Positions 42,248 through 48,924 of a stretch of DNA of 64,000 nt are shown here, one piece after another. A program made the position numbers and the translations under genes. Origin of the DNA: Rhizobiaceae bacterium (GTDB taxonomy: Bacteria; Pseudomonadota; Alphaproteobacteria; Rhizobiales; Rhizobiaceae); NCBI GenBank assembly GCA_019635755.1, contig JAHBYW010000003.1:1-64000 (forward strand), given 5' to 3'. Positions within the stretch are counted from its first letter, which is position 1. Each line of letters opens with the position of its first letter. The notes beneath the pieces are model-generated. The model ran no database searches. It had not been told where the DNA came from and saw only the letters and a list, made by a program, of their open reading frames with translations.

Positions 42248-42505
42248 TTTTGACGAAAACTAGCCATGGTATGGTCACAAATCAACCGCGATGCGAGGGG
42301 TTTCGCGGGTTGTCAGAGCGTGAAAAACGGCAACTGCCATGGGCCCATTTGACTGGGGCTTTTTGCTGTGAACTTTTTTTTGTTCACTCCCTCTTAACCG
42401 CCATTAAACTGCGATCTGCCAGCGTTATGAAACATGCTGCGGCAAGGCTGCATGTTGCAGTGCGGCAACTATTTGCTATATGGGAACCAGTCAAAAGGTA
42501 GGACG
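42248..42505. promoter_or_regulatory. Divergent AT-rich intergenic region with perfect inverted repeat
   Basis: The region separates the nitrilase-fold gene (minus) from the small basic gene (plus). GTGAAC (42368-42373), eight T residues and GTTCAC (42382-42387) form a perfect palindrome around a T-only loop. A weak hairpin with a following TTTTT lies at 42342-42364. A plus-strand CTATAT at 42476-42481 is a likely -10 box for the small gene. The palindrome could be an operator or the stem of a terminator. Confidence 0.5.
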
Positions 42506-42811
42506 ATGACGGTCATACTCGATCAGCGGTATATGGCAGCCCGACAGAAGAACGCACAGGCGTACTCCGCCGATCTTAAGCGCAGCCTCGGAGAGGCGTT
42601 CGGTCAGGACAAGGGCGATGTGGTGTTCCGCACGCTTACCGCGAAGGTTTTTTCTGTTGTTGGTATAGAGCCCAAGTCTACTAAGACTAGGTCGACCAAA
42701 TCAGCGCCGGCGCTTGCGGCGAGGGCTGTGGCTAAGAAGGCTGCGGTCAAGAAAGGTGTTGCCAAGAGAGGCGCTGCGGATAAGCGAAAGACGGTCAAGC
42801 GGCTTGGCTGA
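42506..42811 (+). CDS. Small basic protein with Lys/Ala-rich tail, 101 aa
   Basis: The first ~57 residues (MTVILDQRYMAARQKNAQAY onward) are mixed and probably folded. From about residue 58 to the end the chain is Lys, Arg, Ala and Thr (KKAAVKKGVAKRG), like the histone-H1-like or nucleoid-binding tails found in many bacteria. I do not recognise the N-terminal part. A CTATAT box and an AAAGGTAGGA ribosome site precede the ATG. Codon use is less GC-rich than the chromosome around it. It is divergent from the nitrilase-fold gene and shares its island. Confidence 0.65.
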   Translation: MTVILDQRYMAARQKNAQAYSADLKRSLGEAFGQDKGDVVFRTLTAKVFSVVGIEPKSTKTRSTKSAPALAARAVAKKAAVKKGVAKRGAADKRKTVKRLG

Positions 42812-42838
42812 GCCGGCAAGGTTGGCTGACTGAAGGCT

Positions 42839-43327
42839 CTACCTCTCCAACCCCGCCACATAATTCCGCACCTCCGACGCGCTGAAAATCTCCAGCGCCT
42901 CGGCTGCTGCATCCACATAGGCCTGGTCCGGTCCGAACCCCTCCGGCAGCAGCAGCTTGCCGGCGCACCAGACATAGATGTCCTTCTCCTCCCGGATGGT
43001 GATGGAGCCCGCGACGTAGTTCGGCGCGGAGTAGATGAAGCGCGTCGTGGTGACGGCGTAGGCCTGCGCGGAGGCGACGGCGATGCGCGCCTCGAAGCGG
43101 CCGCCCTCGCCATAGTCGGTGCGGACGATGTTCACCGCCGCGCGCCCGTCCGACCCGCGCCACACCTGCCACTCGCCGCCCTCGGTGGAGTCGATCTCGG
43201 CGACGTCAAAGACGTGGTCGGCCGGCGGCACCGGCGGCGCGGCCAGCATGTCGAACAGCCTGCCGCCGTCGCAGGCAAAGGCCGGCGTGGCGGAAAGGGC
43301 GAGGAGGAGGGCAAGCGTGCGGCGCAT
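42839..43327 (-). CDS. Hypothetical periplasmic protein, 162 aa
   Basis: The product has a signal peptide (MRRTLALLLALSATPAFA) and then a mature start CDGGRLFDMLA. It is predicted to be soluble, with beta-rich stretches (GRFEARIAVASAQAYAVTTT) and two cysteines (one right after the cleavage site, one in VWCAGK), which could pair. I recognise no family. Codon use is typical of the chromosome, so the low-GC island ends just before it. Confidence 0.75.
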   Translation of the reverse strand: MRRTLALLLALSATPAFACDGGRLFDMLAAPPVPPADHVFDVAEIDSTEGGEWQVWRGSDGRAAVNIVRTDYGEGGRFEARIAVASAQAYAVTTTRFIYSAPNYVAGSITIREEKDIYVWCAGKLLLPEGFGPDQAYVDAAAEALEIFSASEVRNYVAGLER

Positions 43328-43361
43328 GGCGGACTCGAGGAGAGGCGGAGCGCCCCCTCCC

Positions 43362-43402
43362 CCATGCTTCGCATGGTCCCCCTCCCCCGTAAACGGGGGA
43401 GG
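43362..43402. repeat. Two adjacent hairpins of the REP type
   Basis: CCATGC-TTC-GCATGG (43362-43376) is followed by CCTCCCCCGT-AA-ACGGGGGAGG (43381-43402), a ten-base perfect stem. It opens the 351-base gap between the periplasmic gene at 42839 and the DUF1850 gene; the rest of that gap holds only the tandem repeat listed next. Confidence 0.75.
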
Positions 43403-43440
43403 ATGGGCGCGCGGCGCTCACGGCGTCGATGCCGGCGGCC

Positions 43441-43485
43441 GCGGACGAGGCCGGCGCGGACGAGGCCGGGGCGGACGAGGCCGGC
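43441..43485. repeat. Three tandem 15-bp units
   Basis: GCGGACGAGGCCGGC occurs three times end to end (the middle copy ends GGG). It keeps a reading frame, so short frames such as ADEAGADEAGADEAG appear here, but nothing else suggests translation. Confidence 0.85.
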
Positions 43486-43678
43486 GCGTGGCCGGCGCGA
43501 CACGGCCTCCGCTTGTGGCTTCGCCACCTCGCGCGGCCGACCCTCCCCGCAAGCTGGAGGGAGGCGATCGGCCGCCGCACGGCGACGGTTGCACGCTGGC
43601 GGCCGGCATGGTCCTGTCCCGAGACGGAGGCACGATGGCGCTGAGGACTGCGGGCACGGCGGCACGGGGGGCGCGCGC

Positions 43679-44059
43679 ATGAGCGCCACGCTCTGCGTCG
43701 CCAGCGCGGGCACGGTCGCGGTGCACGTGGCGGCGGCCTTCACGCTCGCCTGGACGCATTCGGTGGAGAGGACGCGCTGGGAGGAGGACTGGCGGCTGAC
43801 CGGCGACGGCCGGCTGGCGATCGTCGAGGCGCGGGTGAAGGGCTCGGGCGCCGGCATGGAGCCGCCCGACGGCGCGGTGCTGCGCGACGGCTGGTGGACC
43901 TATGCGCCGAGCCTCGCGCCGCGCGACCGGCTGGTGCTGGCCGCCTCGGGCGCCACCGGCGGCGGCTGGACGATCTGCTTCGGCGCCGACTGCGCAGAAC
44001 TCGGCGGCGACGCCGGCGCGCCGGTGGAGATCCGCGCCTGCACCGCGGACGCGCGGTAG
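43679..44059 (+). CDS. DUF1850 domain-containing protein
   Basis: The 126-residue product from MSATLCVASAGTVAVHVAAA has an N-terminal hydrophobic segment and the DUF1850 core FTLAWTHSVERTRWEEDWRL, with VEARVKGSGAGMEPP following. DUF1850 proteins usually lie beside TAXI-type TRAP transporter genes; none is in the window, so this copy is orphan. The open frame extends far upstream through repeats, but the ATG at 43679 is where family similarity begins. Function is not known. Confidence 0.75.
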   Translation: MSATLCVASAGTVAVHVAAAFTLAWTHSVERTRWEEDWRLTGDGRLAIVEARVKGSGAGMEPPDGAVLRDGWWTYAPSLAPRDRLVLAASGATGGGWTICFGADCAELGGDAGAPVEIRACTADAR

Positions 44060-44166
44060 GCCGCGATCCCGCTGCCCGGGGAGGATCACGGTCGGGGACG
44101 ATCACGGTCGGGCGGTGGCCCGCGGGGTCGCGGGGTGGGCAGCATTCTGCTTCTTTGTGAGTCGCT

Positions 44167-44304
44167 GAATTGCTCTATCTGCTTGATTCAACGCAATTCC
44201 GGACGCAGAACCGCGACGCACTTCTGCTGGAATTGCTCGATCTGCTTGATTCGACGCAATTCCGGACGCAAAACCGCGACGCACTTCTGCTGGGATTGCT
44301 CTAG
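44167..44304. repeat. Two tandem copies of a 63-bp palindromic rhizobial repeat
   Basis: Units start at 44167 and 44230 and differ at only a few positions. Each contains GCAATTCC and GGAATTGC arms with inner GCAGAA/TTCTGC pairing, so each can fold into a long hairpin; the partial third arm reaches 44304. Elements with GCAATTCCGGACG are, from general knowledge, common between rhizobial genes. The stop codon of the PBP 1C gene (44301-44303) lies in the last arm. Confidence 0.88.
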
Positions 44305-46415
44305 CGGCGCGGCTCGCCGGGCAGGAGCAGCGCATAGGCCGGCGGCACGCCCATGCCGGGCAGTTGCGGCCGCGGCTGGGACACGCGGGGACGACCCTGA
44401 CTCTGGCTCTGGCGCTGGCCCTGACCCTGGCGCTCGCCCTGGCGCGGGCCGCGCAGCAGGTAGACGATCATCGCCATCAGGACGAGCAGCGGCGCCAGGT
44501 CGACCAGCCTGTGGGTGACGGCGCGCGTTGCCAGCGTGCGCAGCGCCGGGGCGGCGGCGGGCTCGGCGCCGGCCAGCGCGTTGCGCGGCACCCAATAGGC
44601 ATCGACCAGCGCGCCGAAACGGGCGGCGGGATAGCCGCCGCCGCTCTCGCGGCCGGGCCGGCCGCCGGTCTCGGTCAGGATGGCGGCGGTGAAATCCTCG
44701 GTCATGCCGGCGAACCAGGCGGCCTCGTTGCCGGTGGCGGTGCCGGTCTTGCCGTAGACGGCGGCCGCGCCGCTCTTGCCGGCCGCCTGCCGGGCCGTGC
44801 CGTGGCGGTCGGCGACCGGGCCGCGCAGCAGCCTGGTGAGGCGGTCGGCCGCCTCGCGCGAGATGACGCGCAGCGGCTCGGGCGAGGCCGCCTGGGCGAC
44901 GATGCGGCCGCTGCCGTCAACGGTGGCGACATAGGCCCTGGCCGGGAGCAGCCGGCCGCCGGCGGCGACGGCGTTCATCATCTGCGCGACCTGGACCGGG
45001 CTGCCATAGAGCCCGCCGACGGGGATCAGCGCGGGGTTGTCGGGAATGGCGAAGCCGAAGCGGCGCGCCAGGTCGGCGGCCGCGGTGGGCACCTGCTCGA
45101 CCAGGCGCACCAGCGGCCGGTTGCAGGAGAGCGCGATCGCCTTATCGACGGGCATGTCGCCGCGGCAGTGCGGATTGGTCTCGCGCGGATTGTAGCGGCC
45201 GGTGCGGCGCGCGGTGGAGTAGGACTGGTCGAGCAGGCCGGGGCGCTCGGCCGCCGCGGCGGCGGTGACGATCTTGCCCAGCGAGGCCAGCGAGAAGACG
45301 CCGTCCAGCGCGGCGCTGTAGGTACCGGCATAGGCCGGGCCGCCGATCGCCAGGACCGCGCCGTCGCGGCGCAGCACGACGGGATGGGTGGCGCTGCGGC
45401 CGGGGCTGCGCGCCGCGGCCGCGTCGGCCTGGCGCTGGAACCACGGGTCGAGCGTGAGGAACACGCGCGCGGTACGGCCGGCATCGGCGCCGGCCGGCGC
45501 CTGGCGCGCGGCGAGGTCGCGGACGCGGCGGTACTCGAACGGCCGCGCCGCCTCCGCCTTCATCGCCTTGCGGCCGGCGAACACCTTGCCGGCGCGGATG
45601 CGGGCGGTGGCCTCGGTCACAGCGGCGTCGCGCTGGGCGGTGCCGACGAAACCCTCGTCGACCATGCGGCCGGCCGAGGTGGCGACCGCCGCCGCCCATT
45701 CCTCGCGGGCGCCGGCATTGGCGGGATCGCGCCGCTCCGGCGCGGGGATCTTGGCCACCAGGATCAGCGCGTCGGCAAGCGTCAGGTCCTTCGCCGGCTT
45801 GCCGATGTAGAAGCGCGCGGCCTGGTCGAAGCCGAAATGGCCGCGGCCGAGCGGTACCGTGTTCATGTAGGCGGTGAGGATGCGGTCCTTCGGCCAGACG
45901 CGCTCCAGCCGCAGCGCGATCACGATCTCGCGCAGCTTGCGGCCGAGCGAATCGTCCGACGGATCGAGGAAGAGGGTGCGGGCGAGCTGCTGGGTGATGG
46001 TGCTGGCGCCGCTGCGCCGGCCTTCGACGAGGTTGCTGACCAGCGCGCGCGGGATGCGGTAGCCGTCGACCCCGCCATGCGCGAGGAAGCGCTTGTCCTC
46101 GCTGGCGACCAGCGCCAGCACGGCCGCTTCCGAGATGTCGGCCAGCGCGACGTCGAACGGGCAGAGCACCACGTCGGTGCCGTCGCGGCGGTAGGCGCCG
46201 GTGACCTGGCAGAGCCCGGCGATGCGGGCGATCTCGTCCTCGCCGGGCAGAGGGCGCCAGATCTCGCGCGGCAGGCTCGATTCGATCCAGAGCAGCGCCG
46301 GCTTGCCGGCATAGAAGGCACAGAGCCCGGCCAGGATGCCCAGGAAACCCAAACCCAGCAGGAACCGGACAAGGCCGCGCACCCACACTCCCCATCGGGC
46401 CGGGCGGTTCCGCAC
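44301..46415 (-). CDS. Penicillin-binding protein 1C-type transglycosylase/transpeptidase
   Basis: A 704-residue bifunctional class A penicillin-binding protein. After a membrane anchor (residues about 12-36) comes a GT51 glycosyltransferase domain, with Glu106 in SEDKRF, TITQQLARTLF and YMNTVPLGRGHFG. The transpeptidase domain has Ser378-x-x-Lys381 (SLGK), Ser430-Cys-Asn (SCN) and KTG at 556. It polymerises and cross-links peptidoglycan in the periplasm. Unusually, a second hydrophobic segment (LVDLAPLLVLMAMIVYLL) and a Gln/Arg/Ser-rich tail follow the catalytic domain, and the stop lies in a palindromic repeat. Confidence 0.9.
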   Translation of the reverse strand: MRNRPARWGVWVRGLVRFLLGLGFLGILAGLCAFYAGKPALLWIESSLPREIWRPLPGEDEIARIAGLCQVTGAYRRDGTDVVLCPFDVALADISEAAVLALVASEDKRFLAHGGVDGYRIPRALVSNLVEGRRSGASTITQQLARTLFLDPSDDSLGRKLREIVIALRLERVWPKDRILTAYMNTVPLGRGHFGFDQAARFYIGKPAKDLTLADALILVAKIPAPERRDPANAGAREEWAAAVATSAGRMVDEGFVGTAQRDAAVTEATARIRAGKVFAGRKAMKAEAARPFEYRRVRDLAARQAPAGADAGRTARVFLTLDPWFQRQADAAAARSPGRSATHPVVLRRDGAVLAIGGPAYAGTYSAALDGVFSLASLGKIVTAAAAAERPGLLDQSYSTARRTGRYNPRETNPHCRGDMPVDKAIALSCNRPLVRLVEQVPTAAADLARRFGFAIPDNPALIPVGGLYGSPVQVAQMMNAVAAGGRLLPARAYVATVDGSGRIVAQAASPEPLRVISREAADRLTRLLRGPVADRHGTARQAAGKSGAAAVYGKTGTATGNEAAWFAGMTEDFTAAILTETGGRPGRESGGGYPAARFGALVDAYWVPRNALAGAEPAAAPALRTLATRAVTHRLVDLAPLLVLMAMIVYLLRGPRQGERQGQGQRQSQSQGRPRVSQPRPQLPGMGVPPAYALLLPGEPRR

Positions 46416-46712
46416 CGGCGCATGACGGCGAAGGTCGGTCGCGAATTTGTCGCCGTCAAGGCGGCGTTAACCATTCTTAACGGCGGCGGTGTGGGCAGAG
46501 GGCGTGTCGGCGTTGTGGCCGGGGAGACGAGCCGCGTCACCAGCCAAAAGCCGCGCGACGCGGGTCACGAGCCGCGATGCCGGTCGCGGTTCGGGGTCAG
46601 GAGCGCGGCGCCAGTCCCGGACGCTCGGTGCGAAACGTGGTCGAGCGGCGGCCCGCCGGCGGGCGGCAGATATGGCTGTCGTGGCGGCGTGCGGTCTGCA
46701 TCGGCCCAGCCC

Positions 46713-46868
46713 TCAGCGCAGCGATACGCCCGGCCCGCCGATCGGCATGCCGCGACGCGCGCAGGCCGGCCCCGGGCCGCGCATGTAGTGCCGCTCGGGC
46801 CGATAGGTCGGCGCGATGAATTCGCGCAGAGCCAGCACCAGCCCGGAGATGTGGCGGAGGAAGTTCAT
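46713..46868 (-). CDS. Putative small protein, 51 aa
   Basis: The frame MNFLRHISGLVLALREFIAP, then TYRPERHYMRGPGPACARRG, is preceded by AGGGA nine bases upstream. It has a short hydrophobic helix followed by a basic, glycine-proline tail. I do not recognise it. Support comes only from the ribosome site and clean start; the rest of the 297-base gap before PBP 1C shows nothing else. Confidence 0.4.
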   Translation of the reverse strand: MNFLRHISGLVLALREFIAPTYRPERHYMRGPGPACARRGMPIGGPGVSLR

Positions 46869-47106
46869 AGTACCCGTCCCTGTCGTTTCTCGGATGTCCC
46901 TTCCGACTGGTGCGAACCTTACGCTTCGCCAGTGAATGATCGGTGAACGCGATGTTAATCCCTTTGCGATCCGGCCGGCCGAATCCGCGCCGCGACCGCG
47001 AGGTCGCCGTTCGACGCCGGTCGTGGCCGAATTCTGTCAGCGCGGCGGCATTTCCGTGCCGGCGACGGATCGCCCGGCGACCGTGGCTTTGCCGCCACGC
47101 CGTGCC

Positions 47107-47131
47107 GGAACAAGCGCCCCGACCGCACGTT
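47107..47131 (+). promoter_or_regulatory. EcfG-type general stress promoter of the DUF892 gene
   Basis: GGAAC (47107-47111), 16 bases, then CGTT (47128-47131). This is the consensus recognised by EcfG/RpoE2 sigma factors of the alphaproteobacterial general stress response. The start codon follows 78 bases downstream of the -10 element. A second exact match with the same spacing precedes ku. Confidence 0.7.
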
Positions 47132-47209
47132 GACGGGACGCGGAGCCGCCCGCGGTTGAGGCGCGCCCGGCACGTCCGCAATCAAGAGCAACAAGGAAGG
47201 ACGAGAACC

Positions 47210-47716
47210 ATGGGCCTCTTTTCGAAGGACATCAAAACATTGGACGATCTCTTCGTGCATACGCTGCGCGACATCTATTACGCCGAGAAGCAGATCGCGA
47301 AGGCGCTGCCGGACATGGTCTCCAAGGCGACCAACGCCGAGCTGAAGGCGGGCTTCCAGAAGCACCTGGAGGAGACCAAGGGCCACATCGAGCGCGTCGA
47401 GAAGGTCTTCCAGATGCACGGCGTCGAGGCCAAGGGCGTCAACTGCCCGGCGATCGACGGCATCATCAAGGAAGCCAACGAGGTGGCCGGCGAGGTCGAC
47501 GACAAGCACGTGCTGGACGCGGCGCTGATCGCTGCCGCCCAGGCGGTCGAGCACTACGAGATGACGCGCTACGGCACGCTGGTCGAGTGGGCCAACCAGC
47601 TGGGCCGCGCCGACTGCGCGTCCGTCCTGAAGAAGAACCTCGACGAGGAGAAGGCGACCGACAAGAAGCTGACGGCGCTGGCGGAAAGCAAGGTCAACCT
47701 CCAGGCGGCCGAATAG
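47210..47716 (+). CDS. Ferritin-like DUF892 protein (YciF-type)
   Basis: The 168-residue protein starts MGLFSKDIKTLDDLFVHTLR after a strong AAGGAAGGA site. It is a four-helix bundle of the DUF892 family, with the metal-ligand-like motifs DIYYAEKQI, HLEETKGHIERVE and AAAQAVEHYEMTRYGTL. E. coli YciF and relatives are stress-induced and may handle metals or oxidants. An EcfG-type promoter precedes it and a strong terminator follows, so it is a single-gene stress unit. Confidence 0.92.
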   Translation: MGLFSKDIKTLDDLFVHTLRDIYYAEKQIAKALPDMVSKATNAELKAGFQKHLEETKGHIERVEKVFQMHGVEAKGVNCPAIDGIIKEANEVAGEVDDKHVLDAALIAAAQAVEHYEMTRYGTLVEWANQLGRADCASVLKKNLDEEKATDKKLTALAESKVNLQAAE

Positions 47717-47733
47717 GCGGCCGGAGCGACCGC

Positions 47734-47764
47734 GGGCCGGCGCTCGATCGCCGGCCCGTTTTCA
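47734..47764 (+). terminator. Intrinsic terminator of the DUF892 gene
   Basis: GGGCCGGCG and CGCCGGCCC form a perfect nine-base stem around CTCGAT, followed by GTTTTCATTT. It separates the DUF892 gene from ku, which has its own promoter. Confidence 0.88.
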
Positions 47765-47907
47765 TTTCGGCCCCGGGAAAACGCCGCTCTTTCGCCAACG
47801 AAATCAGTCAGTTTGCCGTCAGCATGAAACGCGCCCGGCAAGGAATCACGATCCGTTCCACTAGAGGCGTGGGCGATTTTGTGAAACCTTAAGGTCAACA
47901 TAGTACA

Positions 47908-47932
47908 GGAACCGGCGGGATGGGCCGGCGTT
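47908..47932 (+). promoter_or_regulatory. EcfG-type general stress promoter of ku-ligD
   Basis: GGAAC (47908-47912), 16 bases, then CGTT (47929-47932), identical in spacing to the promoter at 47107. The ku start codon is 81 bases downstream. It suggests that the end-joining pair is induced in the general stress response or stationary phase. Confidence 0.72.
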
Positions 47933-48012
47933 GAATCCATCCAGCCAGTTGAGGTGTCCGGTATGAGTAAGGCGGCCAGACGAGCGGCGTTGTGCATGCG
48001 GGAGTGCGCGTG

Positions 48013-48906
48013 ATGGCACCGCGCCCGATCTGGAAAGGCTACCTCAAGCTCTCCCTCGTCACCTGCGCCGTCGAACTGTCCAACGCGACGACGGCCGCCG
48101 AGAAGGTGTCGTTCAAGGTCATCAACAAGGCGACCGGCAACACGGTGAAGCGGCAGTATGTCGACGCCACGACCGGCAAGCCCGTCGACGAGAAGAACGA
48201 GGTCAAGGGCTACAAGCTGGCCGACGGCGAGTTCCTGCTGATCGAGGACGAGGAGATCGACAAGATCCAGGTCGAGTCCTCGCACACGATGAACCTCGAC
48301 GGCTTCGTCGAGAAAGCCTCTATCGATCAGGTCTATCTCGACTCGCCCTACTACGTGGCGCCCTCCGACAAGGTGTCCGAGGAGGCGTTCGCCGTCATCC
48401 GCAAGGCGCTGGAGCAGAAGAAGATGGCGGCGCTGGCGCGCATCGTGCTCTACCGGCGCGAGCGGCCGGTGCTGCTGGAGCCGCTGGGCAAGGGCATGCT
48501 GCTGACGACGCTCCGCTACGACCGCACGGTGCGCAAGGCGGACGACATCTTCGACGACATCAAGGACGTCAAACCCGACAAGGAGATGATCGAGCTCGCC
48601 ACGCACATCATCGACAAGAAGAAGACGAAGTTCGATCCCTCGAAGTTCGAGGACACCTACGAGACCGCCCTGATCGAGATGATCGAGGCTAAGAAGGCAG
48701 GCAAGAAGCCGCCGGTGGCCAAGCCGGCGCAGAGCCCGTCCAACGTGGTCAACCTGTTCGACGCGCTGAAGAAGAGCCTGGCGTCGGAAGACGACGGCAA
48801 GGCCAAGCGGCCGGCCGCCAACAAGAACGGCGCCCAGAAGGCGAAGGTGCGGGCGCGGGCGGCGTCGGCCAGCCAGCCGACGAAGAAGCGCAAGCTCGCC
48901 TCGTAG
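48013..48906 (+). CDS. ku: Non-homologous end-joining protein Ku
   Basis: Bacterial Ku forms a homodimeric ring on DNA ends and recruits LigD. The 297-residue protein starts MAPRPIWKGYLKLSLVTCAVEL, the family's first strand, and continues with the beta-barrel core and YYVAPSDKVSEEAFAVIRKALEQ. The C terminus is a long Lys/Ala-rich tail (RPAANKNGAQKAKVRARAAS), typical of the DNA-binding extensions. An in-frame ATG seven codons upstream is less likely. ligD starts 18 bases downstream, so the two are an operon. Confidence 0.96.
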   Translation: MAPRPIWKGYLKLSLVTCAVELSNATTAAEKVSFKVINKATGNTVKRQYVDATTGKPVDEKNEVKGYKLADGEFLLIEDEEIDKIQVESSHTMNLDGFVEKASIDQVYLDSPYYVAPSDKVSEEAFAVIRKALEQKKMAALARIVLYRRERPVLLEPLGKGMLLTTLRYDRTVRKADDIFDDIKDVKPDKEMIELATHIIDKKKTKFDPSKFEDTYETALIEMIEAKKAGKKPPVAKPAQSPSNVVNLFDALKKSLASEDDGKAKRPAANKNGAQKAKVRARAASASQPTKKRKLAS

Positions 48907-48924
48907 CGCGATGCACGGACCGTC

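Noticed and set aside
43429-43644. 71-aa frame with ADEAG repeats
   Set aside because: It is the translation of the 15-bp tandem repeat and has no other support.
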